Positions 48,422 to 56,859 of a stretch of 64,000 bases of DNA are shown here, piece after piece. The stretch's first letter is position 1. Each line of letters opens with the position of its first letter. The translations under genes and the position numbers were made by a program. The stretch is taken from contig JBNKWA010000030.1 of the NCBI GenBank assembly GCA_050299555.1, forward strand, positions 1 through 64,000, written 5' to 3'. The notes under the pieces are model-generated. The model saw only the letters and a list, made by a program, of their open reading frames with translations, was not told the origin of the DNA and made no database searches. This DNA comes from JBNKWA01 sp050299555. GTDB lineage: Bacteria > Pseudomonadota > Alphaproteobacteria > Rhodobacterales > Rhodobacteraceae.

Positions 48422-49519
48422 CTAACCGTCGTGCCCGGCCAGGCGCCGGGCGCTGGCGGCGAAATCGCCGCCGTCCAGGGCCTCGGCCACGTCGAGCCCG
48501 GTCAGGGCGCCGAACTTGAAGCCGTGGCCGGAATCGGCGGACAGCCAGACGGCGCGGTCGTCGCGGGACAGGATGAACCGCTCCTCGGGGGCCATCAGGT
48601 AGAAATTCGCCACCGTGCGGCGGATGGTGAACTCGTCGTGCCGACAAAAGCGCCCACGATAGGCAGCGAGGATCGCCCCGGCATCTTCGGGCTGCGCCTC
48701 GCGCCCGGTCTCTGGATCGCCCGGCACCGTATGCAGGCCGTAACCGATCTTCATCGGCAGCCCGCACATGGGCGGCATGCCCCAGAGGTCGTCTTCGCCG
48801 CCGAGATCGACCCAGCAGGGTGCCCGTTCCCAGTCGGCCCGCAGGGCCGGGGGTGGGTCGAGATAGACAACGACGGCGCGGCGCGGGTGGCAGCCGGCCG
48901 CGACCTGAGGCGCGAGGGCCGGCAGCCCGACGCCCGCCGCCACGACGATCACGTCGCCGGAAAGCGGCCCCTGCGCGGTCTCGGCGATGCCGCGGGCCGC
49001 GTCGATCCGGGTCACCGGCCGGCTGGCATGCAAGGTCGCGCCGGCGGTGCCCAGCCAGGCGACCAGACCTTCGAGGATGCGATCCGCCAGCAGCGCCCCG
49101 CCGTCGCGGGTGAAGGCACCGAACCGCACGCCTCCGGTCTCGAACACCGGAAAGCGGCGGTTCACCTCGGCCGGCTCCAGCACCCGGTGCGGCACCCCGG
49201 CCTCGACCATTGCCGCCAGCGCGCGCGCGGCCCAGTCGCCGTCGCTGCGGCTGAGCGCCAGCATGCCGCGCTCCACGTAGCCCTCGACACCAGTATCGGT
49301 TGCCAGCATGCGCCAGGCGTCGAAGGCCTCGGCGATCCGTGCGGCATAGACCGGGAACCCGGCATAGTGGGTGCGGATCAGCCGGTGGTGATCGTATGAC
49401 GCCGCCTCGGGGTTGGGCAGCGGCCCGCGCTCTGTCAGCTCCACGTCCCAGCCGCGTCGGCAAAGCGCCCATGCGGTGGCCAGTCCGTTGATACCGGCGC
49501 CGACGACGATCGCCTTCAT
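48422..49519 (-). CDS. FAD-dependent oxidoreductase of the DAO/sarcosine oxidase-like family
   Basis: A 365-aa flavoprotein. The N-terminal FAD-binding motif is IVVGAGINGLATAWALCRRG. The middle has WGMPPMCGLPMKIGYG and the end has SADSGHGFKFGALTG, as in monomeric sarcosine oxidase and N-methyltryptophan oxidase. In those enzymes a Cys in C.YT.TPDE binds FAD covalently; here the same place reads NFYLMAPEERFIL, so FAD is probably held non-covalently. It likely oxidises an amine or N-methyl amino acid; substrate unknown. Start at 49519 begins directly with the motif. Divergent from nudC. Confidence 0.85.
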   Translation of the reverse strand: MKAIVVGAGINGLATAWALCRRGWDVELTERGPLPNPEAASYDHHRLIRTHYAGFPVYAARIAEAFDAWRMLATDTGVEGYVERGMLALSRSDGDWAARALAAMVEAGVPHRVLEPAEVNRRFPVFETGGVRFGAFTRDGGALLADRILEGLVAWLGTAGATLHASRPVTRIDAARGIAETAQGPLSGDVIVVAAGVGLPALAPQVAAGCHPRRAVVVYLDPPPALRADWERAPCWVDLGGEDDLWGMPPMCGLPMKIGYGLHTVPGDPETGREAQPEDAGAILAAYRGRFCRHDEFTIRRTVANFYLMAPEERFILSRDDRAVWLSADSGHGFKFGALTGLDVAEALDGGDFAASARRLAGHDG

Positions 49520-49662
49520 GTCACTCCCCGCTCATGCCTTGCGCCAGCCTATAGCGTGGGACGGTGGCCGCCTGAAGCACCGTGTTGGCAGCGACACCCC
49601 CTTTCCGCTTGATCCGGGGCCGCGCCCGGTGCAGCGTCCCGCCACCGGAGGAACGGGTGGAT

Positions 49663-50673
49663 ATGGACGGGATCGGCAGCATCAGTTTCTTGGGTGGCGA
49701 CATCGATCGTGCCGCGAATCTGCGTGCCGATTCCGCCGCCATTGCCGGCTGCGCGGCCGATCCGGCCGCGCTGAGCATGGTGATCTGGCGTGGAAAGCCG
49801 CTTTTGACCGCGGAAGATGGAGGCGACCCGGCGCTGGATCGCGCCCCGCTGCGGCTTGCCTGGCTGCCGCTCGACCATCCGATCCTCGGCGATGCGACCG
49901 AGGCGCCAGTGTTTCTGGGGCTAGAGGGTGGGGCGCCGCGCTTTGCCAGCGACATCTCGTCGTGGCCGGGCGACACGCCGCAGGGCGCTGGCCCGGGCGG
50001 ATTTCTGGACACCAGCGCCAACCATCACCCGGCGGCGGGGCCAGGGCAGGTCTTTCTCGATCTTCGCGCCAGCATGGTAAGGCTCGACGCGGCGGGCGCG
50101 GCGGTTGCGGCCACGGCGCGCGGCGTGTGGGGCTGGCACCAGACCCACGGCTTTTGCGCCCGCTGCGGCGCGCAAACCGAGATCGGGCTTGCCGGGTGGC
50201 GGCGTCGCTGCGCCCGGTGCGGCGGCGAGCATTTCCCGCGCACCGATCCGGTGGTGATCATGCTGATCGTGTCGGGCAACCGGCTGCTTCTGGGCCGCTC
50301 GCCCGCCTGGCCCGAGGGGATGTATTCGCTTCTGGCAGGGTTCATGGAGCCCGGCGAAACGGTCGAACAGGCGGTCCGCCGCGAAGTGATGGAAGAGACC
50401 GGGATCACGGTCGGGTCGGTCGGCTATGTCGCCAGCCAGCCCTGGCCCTTCCCGTCGTCGCTGATGATCGGCTGCTGGGGCATTGCGACAAGCGAGCGTA
50501 TCGAGTGCGATCCGGTCGAGCTGGAGGATGCCCGCTGGGTTACGCGCGAGACGTTGGTCGAGGCATTGGCGGGCCGCCATCCGCAGATGCGCCCGGCGCG
50601 AAAGGGCGCCATCGCCCGCGGCCTGATGGAGTGCTGGCTGACGGGTCGGCTGGGCCCCCTGCCGTGCAGTTGA
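49663..50673 (+). CDS. nudC: NADH pyrophosphatase / NAD-cap decapping Nudix hydrolase NudC
   Basis: A 336-aa enzyme that cleaves NADH to NMNH and AMP and in E. coli removes NAD caps from RNA. Four zinc cysteines are Cys165, Cys168, Cys183 and Cys186 (FCARCG and RCARCGG). The Nudix box spans 226-248 (GFMEPGETVEQAVRREVMEE plus TG), followed by the NudC-specific SQPWPFPSS (258-266). A GTG two codons earlier (49657) lies at better distance from GGAGG and is an equally possible start. The SRPBCC gene overlaps its end by 10 bp. Confidence 0.93.
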   Translation: MDGIGSISFLGGDIDRAANLRADSAAIAGCAADPAALSMVIWRGKPLLTAEDGGDPALDRAPLRLAWLPLDHPILGDATEAPVFLGLEGGAPRFASDISSWPGDTPQGAGPGGFLDTSANHHPAAGPGQVFLDLRASMVRLDAAGAAVAATARGVWGWHQTHGFCARCGAQTEIGLAGWRRRCARCGGEHFPRTDPVVIMLIVSGNRLLLGRSPAWPEGMYSLLAGFMEPGETVEQAVRREVMEETGITVGSVGYVASQPWPFPSSLMIGCWGIATSERIECDPVELEDARWVTRETLVEALAGRHPQMRPARKGAIARGLMECWLTGRLGPLPCS

Positions 50674-51185
50674 GTGCCAGGCACGAGATTGCGGTGCCGC
50701 AGGAATTCGCCTTTGCCCGCTGCACCGATATTGCCCGGCTGACCGACGTCGCGGCAACCCGGGGCTGGCGACTTGCACCGGAGCATCCGGGCCAGGCTTT
50801 GGCCGAGGGGGCGATCTGGCACCTGGTCGGGGAAAGCGATACCCACGAGGGCGCGACGATCGCGGTGACGCTGGCCGATTGCGAGCCGCCGCGCGGGCTG
50901 GGCGTCACCTTTGCATATCGCGGCTTCGACGTGCTCCTGGCACTGGAATTCGCGCCGCTCGCACCAGAGCGGAGCCGCCTGACCGCCGACCTGGAACTGA
51001 CCCCGCGCACGACCAAGGCGCGGTTGGCCCATGCGGCAATGAGATTGGCCCGCGGCCGATTGCGCGAGGGTCTGAAGAAGCGGCTGCGGCAGGCCGGAGC
51101 GGCGTGGCAGACCGAATGGCGGCTGGAAGGGAATGGCCCTATGCAGCGCGGACGGTCGCGGCCGGGTAGACGCCCAGGATCTTGA
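50664..51185 (+). CDS. SRPBCC-fold protein
   Basis: A 173-aa protein whose start SARHEIAVPQEFAFARCTDI is the first strand and helix of the SRPBCC (polyketide cyclase/START-like) fold. Middle strands (AIWHLVGESDTHEGATIAV and VTFAYRGFDVLLALEF) and a long C-terminal helix (about 120-160) fit. Ligand unknown. It starts with GTG at 50664 inside the end of nudC (10-bp overlap), so translation is probably coupled. Its last 47 bp overlap the convergent pheA gene, and the last about 15 residues are Arg/Gly-rich. Confidence 0.78.
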   Translation: MQLSARHEIAVPQEFAFARCTDIARLTDVAATRGWRLAPEHPGQALAEGAIWHLVGESDTHEGATIAVTLADCEPPRGLGVTFAYRGFDVLLALEFAPLAPERSRLTADLELTPRTTKARLAHAAMRLARGRLREGLKKRLRQAGAAWQTEWRLEGNGPMQRGRSRPGRRPGS

Positions 51186-51984
51186 GATGGGTGGTGAAGT
51201 ACTCGAGTTCCTCGAGTGCCCGCATCACCGGCGCATCATCCGGATGCCCCTCGATGTCGGCGTAGAACTGGGTGGCGGTGAAGTTGCCGTTGACCATGTA
51301 GCTTTCCAGCTTGGTCATGTTGACGCCGTTGGTCGCGAAGCCGCCCATGGCCTTGTAGAGGGCCGCCGGGATGTTGCGCACCCTGAAGACGAAGGATGTG
51401 ATCATCCCGTGGTCGCCGCGGCGCTCCAGATGCGGCTCTCGCCCCATGAGCAGAAAGCGGGTGGTGTTGTGCTCGTGATCCTCGATATGGCGCGCGAGGA
51501 TGTTGAGGCCGTAGATCTCGGCGGCCAGATCCGAGGCCAGCGCGCCCACGTTGCGCACGCCCGAGGCAGCGATGGCGGCCGCGGCGCCGGCGCTGTCGGC
51601 CGCCGCCTCGCCGGTGATCCTGTGCCGGGAAAGAAACGCGCGACACTGCGGTAACAGAACCAGATGGGCCCGAACGGTGTCGATCTCGTCGAGGCTGACA
51701 CCTGGCAGGGCCATCAGGCTGATGTGCACACGGACAAACGCCTCGTCGATGATGTGCAGTCCCGATTCAGGCAGCAGCCGATGGATGTCGGCGACCCGCC
51801 CGTAGGTCGTGTTCTCGACCGGCAGCATGGCCAGGTCGGCGCGACCGTTGCGCACCGCATCGATGGTGTCCTCGAAGGTCGCGCATGGTAGCGGTTCGAG
51901 GTCGGGCCGTGCATCGACGCAGGCCTGGTGCGAGTAGGCCCCCGGCTCGCCCTGGAAAGCGATCCGCTTGGTCTTGTCGGTCAT
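51139..51984 (-). CDS. pheA: Prephenate dehydratase
   Basis: A 281-aa monofunctional enzyme converting prephenate to phenylpyruvate for phenylalanine synthesis. RIAFQGEPGAYSHQAC starts the catalytic domain, DLAMLPVENTTYGRV and the active-site DHEHNTTRFLLMGR follow; an ACT domain (about 195-275) with LYKAMGGFATNGVNMTKLES allows Phe feedback. There is no chorismate mutase domain, usual for alphaproteobacteria. The ATG at 51984 was preferred; the 71 codons upstream are intergenic. Convergent with the SRPBCC gene, overlapping it by 47 bp. Confidence 0.94.
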   Translation of the reverse strand: MTDKTKRIAFQGEPGAYSHQACVDARPDLEPLPCATFEDTIDAVRNGRADLAMLPVENTTYGRVADIHRLLPESGLHIIDEAFVRVHISLMALPGVSLDEIDTVRAHLVLLPQCRAFLSRHRITGEAAADSAGAAAAIAASGVRNVGALASDLAAEIYGLNILARHIEDHEHNTTRFLLMGREPHLERRGDHGMITSFVFRVRNIPAALYKAMGGFATNGVNMTKLESYMVNGNFTATQFYADIEGHPDDAPVMRALEELEYFTTHLKILGVYPAATVRAA

Positions 51985-52126
51985 CAGGAAGGGTCCCCGG
52001 CGGCTTGTTGTCGTTTGGTCGCGGCTTCTACACCTTGCACCTGCCGGTGGGAAGGCGATAGAACGCTGGCCACGCGGCGGTTTTTCCGCAACCCCTGGAA
52101 GCCAGAACAGAGCCGGATTGAGCACC

Positions 52127-52660
52127 ATGAACACCTTCGAAATGACCAAGTTCGCCGGGGCGCTGTTCGGGGCGCTGCTGGTGTTTCTTCTGTTCAACTG
52201 GCTGGCCGGGTCGCTTTATGCCAGCGACACCGGCGGTCACGGCGAAGGCCATGGCGAGGAAGTGGCCATGGCCTATCCGATCGAGGCCGAGGGCGGCGGC
52301 GGGGGCGGAGAGAGCCAGGACGCTGCGCCCGAGGTGCCTTTCGACCAGCTGTATGCCTCGGCCGATGCGGCCGCGGGCGAAAAGCTCTTCAAGCCGTGCT
52401 CCTCTTGCCACAAGCTGGAGCAGGGAGCGAATGCCACCGGCCCGTTCCTGGCCGGCGTCGTCGGTCGCCCGGTGGGTTCGGCCGCGGGCTACAGCTACTC
52501 CGACGCCATGGCCGGTCATGGTGGCGACTGGACGCCCGAGAACCTGTTCCACTTCCTGGTCAATCCCAAGGAATACGTTCCGGGGACCAAGATGAGCTAC
52601 AAGGGCATGGCCAAGCCCGAGGACCGGGCCAACCTGATCGCCTATCTCGCGACCAAGTGA
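52127..52660 (+). CDS. Membrane-anchored class I cytochrome c (CycM/c552-like)
   Basis: A 177-aa protein with one N-terminal membrane helix (residues about 8-30, GALFGALLVFLLFNWLAGSLY), a flexible His/Gly/Glu-rich linker, and a haem domain with CSSCH and a distal Met in GTKMSYKGM. The arrangement is that of CycM/c552 of Paracoccus, which carries electrons from the bc1 complex to terminal oxidases. The ATG follows a spaced AGCCGGATTGAG, a weak binding site. It lies opposite pheA and before yejA. Confidence 0.9.
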   Translation: MNTFEMTKFAGALFGALLVFLLFNWLAGSLYASDTGGHGEGHGEEVAMAYPIEAEGGGGGGESQDAAPEVPFDQLYASADAAAGEKLFKPCSSCHKLEQGANATGPFLAGVVGRPVGSAAGYSYSDAMAGHGGDWTPENLFHFLVNPKEYVPGTKMSYKGMAKPEDRANLIAYLATK

Positions 52661-52777
52661 AGCCGGAAGACCGCGCCCCGCGCCAACAAGGCGGTGAGCG
52701 CGGCCGCTTTCGCTTTCACCAACGCACGCAAGGCTCTAGTGTCGGCACCGGACTTTCCAGTCGGTGGAGGACCTGAC

Positions 52778-54658
52778 ATGCGCCGCGCCATCCGATCCGT
52801 CGCCAGACGCACGGGAACCACGTTGGCCGCGCCGGCCTGGTCCCTGGCGATGGTGCTTGCGGCAGGTATGGCCCTTGCGCAGGAGACGATTGTCTCGCAC
52901 GGCATCTCGGCCTTTGGCGAGCTGAAATACCCAGCCGACTTCGCGCATTTCGACTATGTCAATCCCGACGCGCCCAAGGGCGGTGAGATGGTGTTCCGCG
53001 GTACCGGCGCCAGCCAGACCTATGACAGTCTCAACCCGTTCATCCTCAAGGGCGAACCGGCCCAGGGCCTTGGCCTGCTCTACGACAGTCTGCTTGTCGG
53101 CTCGGCCGACGAGCCGGACGCGACCTATGGGCTGGTCGCCGAAAGCCTGGAGTACCCGCCCGACCGGTCCTGGGTGATCTTCACCCTGCGCGAGAACGCG
53201 CGGTTTTCCGATGGCGAGCCGATCACCGCAGCGGACGTGGTATTTTCGCTCAACATCCTGAAGGAAAAGGGCCACCCGTACTATGACATCGTCTATCGGG
53301 ACATCGTCTCGGCCGAGGCACTGGACGACCGCCATGTCCGCTTCGGCTTTGCGCCCGAGGCCAACAAGCGCGACTTGATCTCCGTCGCCGGCGGCATCTC
53401 GATCCTGCCGGAACACTACTACGAGGGACGCGATTTCGCCGAATCGACCATGGACTTCCCGGTGGGCTCGTCCGGCTATGAGGTGACGGACGCCCAGCCC
53501 GGACGGTCGATCAAGTACTGCCGCATCGATGACTACTGGGCCAAAGACCTGCCGGTGAACGTCGGCAGCGGCAACTTCGACTGCTACACCTACGAATATT
53601 TCGTCGACAACACCGCCGCGTTCGAGGCCTTCAAGGTCGGCGAGTTCCTCCTGCACGAGGAGTTCTTCTCCAAGATCTGGGCCACCGGCTACGACTTCCC
53701 GGCCGTGCAGAAGGGCTGGGTGATCAAGGAGGAAATCAAGGACAACCGCCCGTCGGGCACGCAGGGCTGGTGGATCAACCTGCGCCGCGACAAGTTCAAG
53801 GACCCGCGCGTCCGTGAAGCCATTGGCATGATGTTCAATTTCGAGTTCACCAACGAGACGTTGTTCTACGGGCTGTACAAGCGCACCGACAGCTTCTGGG
53901 AGAACACGCTGACCATGCAGGCCGAGGGCCTGCCGGAGGGCGAGCAACTGGCGGTGCTGGAGAAGTATCGCGACCGGTTGCCCGAGACGATCTACACCGA
54001 GCCGCCCTATGAGCCGATCGTCAACAACGCCGATCGGATCGGCCGCTCGACCGTGCGCCGTGCCTCGGCGCTTCTGGACGAGGCCGGCTGGACACTGCAG
54101 GGGGGCGTGCGCAAGAACGCCGCCGGCGAGACGCTGTCGGTGGTGCTTCTCGACGACAACCCCTCGTTCGAGCGGGTCACGCTGCCGTTTGTCGAGAACC
54201 TGAAGTCGATCGGCATCGAGGCGCGATATGACCAGGTCGATGCGGCGCAGATGCAGGAGCGTCAGGAGGTCTTCGACTACGACCTCACGCCCGGCCGGCC
54301 GGTGATGTCGCTGTCGCCGTCGATCGAACTCAGGACACTGTTCGGCACCGAGGGCGCCACTGCGCAGGGCACGCTGAACCTCTCGGGCGTGTCGGACCCG
54401 GTGGTCGATGCACTGATCGAGGACATCATCAATGCCGAGGACCGGGAGACCATGGAGGCGCGGGTGCGTGCGCTGGATCGGGTGCTGCGTTCGATGCACA
54501 TCTGGGTGCCGCAATGGTACTCCGGCGCGTACAAGGTGGCCTACTGGGACATCTTCGGGCGTCCCGACACGCCCCCGCTCTATGCACGGGGCGACTCCTA
54601 CTGGTGGATCGACCAGGACAAGCTCGCCAAGCTGAAGGCCGAGGGCGCGCTCGACTGA
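52778..54658 (+). CDS. yejA: ABC transporter solute-binding protein, YejA-like
   Basis: A 626-aa periplasmic peptide-binding protein (SBP_bac_5). The signal peptide (RRAIRSVARR then a hydrophobic stretch) ends near GMALA-QE. Family pieces are FAHFDYVNPDAPKGGEMVF, SFNPFILKG-type sequence (here SLNPFILKGEP), and GYEVTDAQPGRSIKY. In E. coli YejA serves the microcin C and oligopeptide importer YejABEF. GGTGGAGG lies before the ATG at 52778; the longer frame is rejected. yejB starts 1 bp after the stop. Confidence 0.9.
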   Translation: MRRAIRSVARRTGTTLAAPAWSLAMVLAAGMALAQETIVSHGISAFGELKYPADFAHFDYVNPDAPKGGEMVFRGTGASQTYDSLNPFILKGEPAQGLGLLYDSLLVGSADEPDATYGLVAESLEYPPDRSWVIFTLRENARFSDGEPITAADVVFSLNILKEKGHPYYDIVYRDIVSAEALDDRHVRFGFAPEANKRDLISVAGGISILPEHYYEGRDFAESTMDFPVGSSGYEVTDAQPGRSIKYCRIDDYWAKDLPVNVGSGNFDCYTYEYFVDNTAAFEAFKVGEFLLHEEFFSKIWATGYDFPAVQKGWVIKEEIKDNRPSGTQGWWINLRRDKFKDPRVREAIGMMFNFEFTNETLFYGLYKRTDSFWENTLTMQAEGLPEGEQLAVLEKYRDRLPETIYTEPPYEPIVNNADRIGRSTVRRASALLDEAGWTLQGGVRKNAAGETLSVVLLDDNPSFERVTLPFVENLKSIGIEARYDQVDAAQMQERQEVFDYDLTPGRPVMSLSPSIELRTLFGTEGATAQGTLNLSGVSDPVVDALIEDIINAEDRETMEARVRALDRVLRSMHIWVPQWYSGAYKVAYWDIFGRPDTPPLYARGDSYWWIDQDKLAKLKAEGALD

Positions 54659-54659
54659 G

Positions 54660-55742
54660 ATGGGAGCCTATCTTCTTCGCCGGCTCCTGTTGATCGTCCC
54701 GACGCTGATCGGGATCATGCTGGTCAACTTCGTGCTGATCCAGTTCGTGCCGGGCGGGCCTGTCCAGCAGATCATCGCCCAACTGGACAGCGAGGCCGAC
54801 ACCCTTGGCCGCATCACCGGCGGCGGCAGCGAGGCCGGCTCCACGGGCGGGGGCAACAGCGAGTATGTCGGCGCCCAGGGATTGCCGCCGGGCTTCATCG
54901 AGGACCTGGAGAAGCAGTTCGGCTTTGACAAGCCAGCCTGGCAGCGCTTCTTCATCCTGTTGGGGAACTACGCGCGGTTCGATTTCGGGGAGAGCTATTT
55001 CCGCTCCATTTCGGTGATCGACCTGGTGCTGGAGAAGATGCCGGTCTCGATCTCGCTGGGCCTGTGGTCGACGCTGATCGCCTACCTGATCTCGATCCCG
55101 CTGGGCATCCGCAAGGCGGTAAAGGATGGCAGCGCCTTCGATACCTGGACCTCGGGCGCAATCATCGTCGCCTATGCGATCCCGGGATTCCTGTTCGCGA
55201 TCCTTCTGATCATCCTTTTCGCCGGAGGCAGCTACTGGCGCATATTCCCCTTGCGCGGCCTCACCTCGGACGGGTGGGAGGCGCTCAGTCTCTCCGGCAA
55301 GGCGCTCGACTACCTCTGGCACATCGTGCTGCCGGTCACCGCGATGACCATCTCGTCATTCGCCACGCTGACGCTGCTGACCAAGAACTCGTTCCTCGAC
55401 GAGATCCGCAAGCAATACGTGATGACCGCAAGGGCCAAGGGGCTGGCGCCCTCGCGGGTGCTGTACGGCCACGTCTTCCGCAACGCGATGCTGATCATCA
55501 TCGCCGGCTTTCCGGGACTGTTCATCTCGGTCTTCTTCACCGGCTCGCTGATCATCGAGACGGTGTTCTCGCTCGACGGGCTGGGGCGCCTCTCCTACGA
55601 GGCGGCGCTGTCCCGCGACTACCCGGTGGTCTTCGGCACGCTTTGGGTCTTCGGGCTGATGGGGCTGCTGATCGGCATCATCTCGGACATGACCTATGTC
55701 TGGGTCGATCCCCGCATCGACTTCGAATCGCGGGAGACCTGA
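54660..55742 (+). CDS. yejB: ABC transporter permease, YejB-like
   Basis: A 360-aa inner-membrane permease. It has an N-terminal helix YLLRRLLLIVPTLIGIML, a periplasmic Gly/Ser-rich insert at about 50-75 characteristic of YejB (GGGSEAGSTGGGNSEY), and five further helices. The EAA loop for ATPase contact is in YVMTARAKGLAPSRVLYGHV. It directly follows yejA and forms the channel with YejE. Confidence 0.93.
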   Translation: MGAYLLRRLLLIVPTLIGIMLVNFVLIQFVPGGPVQQIIAQLDSEADTLGRITGGGSEAGSTGGGNSEYVGAQGLPPGFIEDLEKQFGFDKPAWQRFFILLGNYARFDFGESYFRSISVIDLVLEKMPVSISLGLWSTLIAYLISIPLGIRKAVKDGSAFDTWTSGAIIVAYAIPGFLFAILLIILFAGGSYWRIFPLRGLTSDGWEALSLSGKALDYLWHIVLPVTAMTISSFATLTLLTKNSFLDEIRKQYVMTARAKGLAPSRVLYGHVFRNAMLIIIAGFPGLFISVFFTGSLIIETVFSLDGLGRLSYEAALSRDYPVVFGTLWVFGLMGLLIGIISDMTYVWVDPRIDFESRET

Positions 55743-55746
55743 GGCG

Positions 55747-56859
55747 ATGCAGCTCAGCCCGCTGAACCAGAGGCGCTGGCGGAACTTCCGCGCCAACCGC
55801 CGTGCCTTCTGGTCTCTCATCGTCTTCACCGTCCTGTTCGGCCTGTCGCTGGTCGCCGAACTCATCGCCAACGACAAGCCGATCCTGGTCTCCTACCGGG
55901 GCGAGCTTTATGCGCCGGTGTTCTATGCGCCCTACGAGGAAACCGACTTCGGCGGCGATCCCGGGCGCCTTGCCGATTTCTCCGATCCTGTCGTGCAATG
56001 CCTGATCCGCGCCGGCGGGATCGAGGACTGTTTCGATGACCCCGCCGGCGTTCAGGCCGACGCGGCGGATGGCGAGCTTGCCGGCACCCCGGTCGAGACC
56101 GGCTGGATCGTCTTTCCGCCGATCCCCTATGCCTATAACACCATCGACAAGAGCCCCGGCGGCGCGGTCCCGGTGCCGCCATCGTCGCGGCATCTTCTGG
56201 GCACCGACGACCAGTCGCGCGACGTGGTGGCACGGGTCATCTACGGCTTTCGTATCTCGATCCTGTTCGCGCTGGTGGTCGCCGTGGTATCGTCGCTGAT
56301 CGGCATCACCGCCGGCGCCGTGCAGGGCTTTTTCGGCGGCTGGGTGGACCTGACCTTCCAGCGCATTGTCGAGATCTGGACCAACATGCCGACGCTCTAC
56401 ATCATCATCATCCTGTCGGCGATGATCCAGATGACCTTCGGCATCCTGACGACGCTGATCGCCATCTTCTCGTGGACCTCGCTGGTCGGCGTCGTGCGGG
56501 CCGAGTTCCTGCGCGCGCGCAACTTCGAATACGTCCGCGCCGCAAGGGCGCTTGGGGTCACCGACGCCACCATCATGCGCCGGCACATCCTGCCCAACGC
56601 CATGGTGGCGACGCTGACCATGCTGCCCTTCATCATCACCGGCGCCATCGGTGGGCTGGCGGCGCTCGACTATCTCGGCTTCGGCCTGCCGCCGTCATAC
56701 CCGTCGCTGGGCGAGTTGGCGCTGCAGGGCAAGAACAACATCAACGATCCCTGGCTGGGCTTTACCGCGTTCTTCACCTTCTCGATCATGCTGTCGCTTC
56801 TGGTTTTCATCTTCGAAGGCGTGCGCGACGCGTTCGATCCGCGAAAGACCTTTCAGTGA
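55747..56859 (+). CDS. yejE: ABC transporter permease, YejE-like
   Basis: A 370-aa permease of the DppC type. One N-terminal helix (FWSLIVFTVLFGLSLVAELI), a long periplasmic insert of about 110 residues, and then RHLLGTDDQSRDVVARVIYG before the helix bundle; the EAA loop is in EYVRAARALGVTDATIMRRH. The ATG is at 55747, 4 bp after the yejB stop. Its stop overlaps the yejF GTG start. Confidence 0.93.
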   Translation: MQLSPLNQRRWRNFRANRRAFWSLIVFTVLFGLSLVAELIANDKPILVSYRGELYAPVFYAPYEETDFGGDPGRLADFSDPVVQCLIRAGGIEDCFDDPAGVQADAADGELAGTPVETGWIVFPPIPYAYNTIDKSPGGAVPVPPSSRHLLGTDDQSRDVVARVIYGFRISILFALVVAVVSSLIGITAGAVQGFFGGWVDLTFQRIVEIWTNMPTLYIIIILSAMIQMTFGILTTLIAIFSWTSLVGVVRAEFLRARNFEYVRAARALGVTDATIMRRHILPNAMVATLTMLPFIITGAIGGLAALDYLGFGLPPSYPSLGELALQGKNNINDPWLGFTAFFTFSIMLSLLVFIFEGVRDAFDPRKTFQ

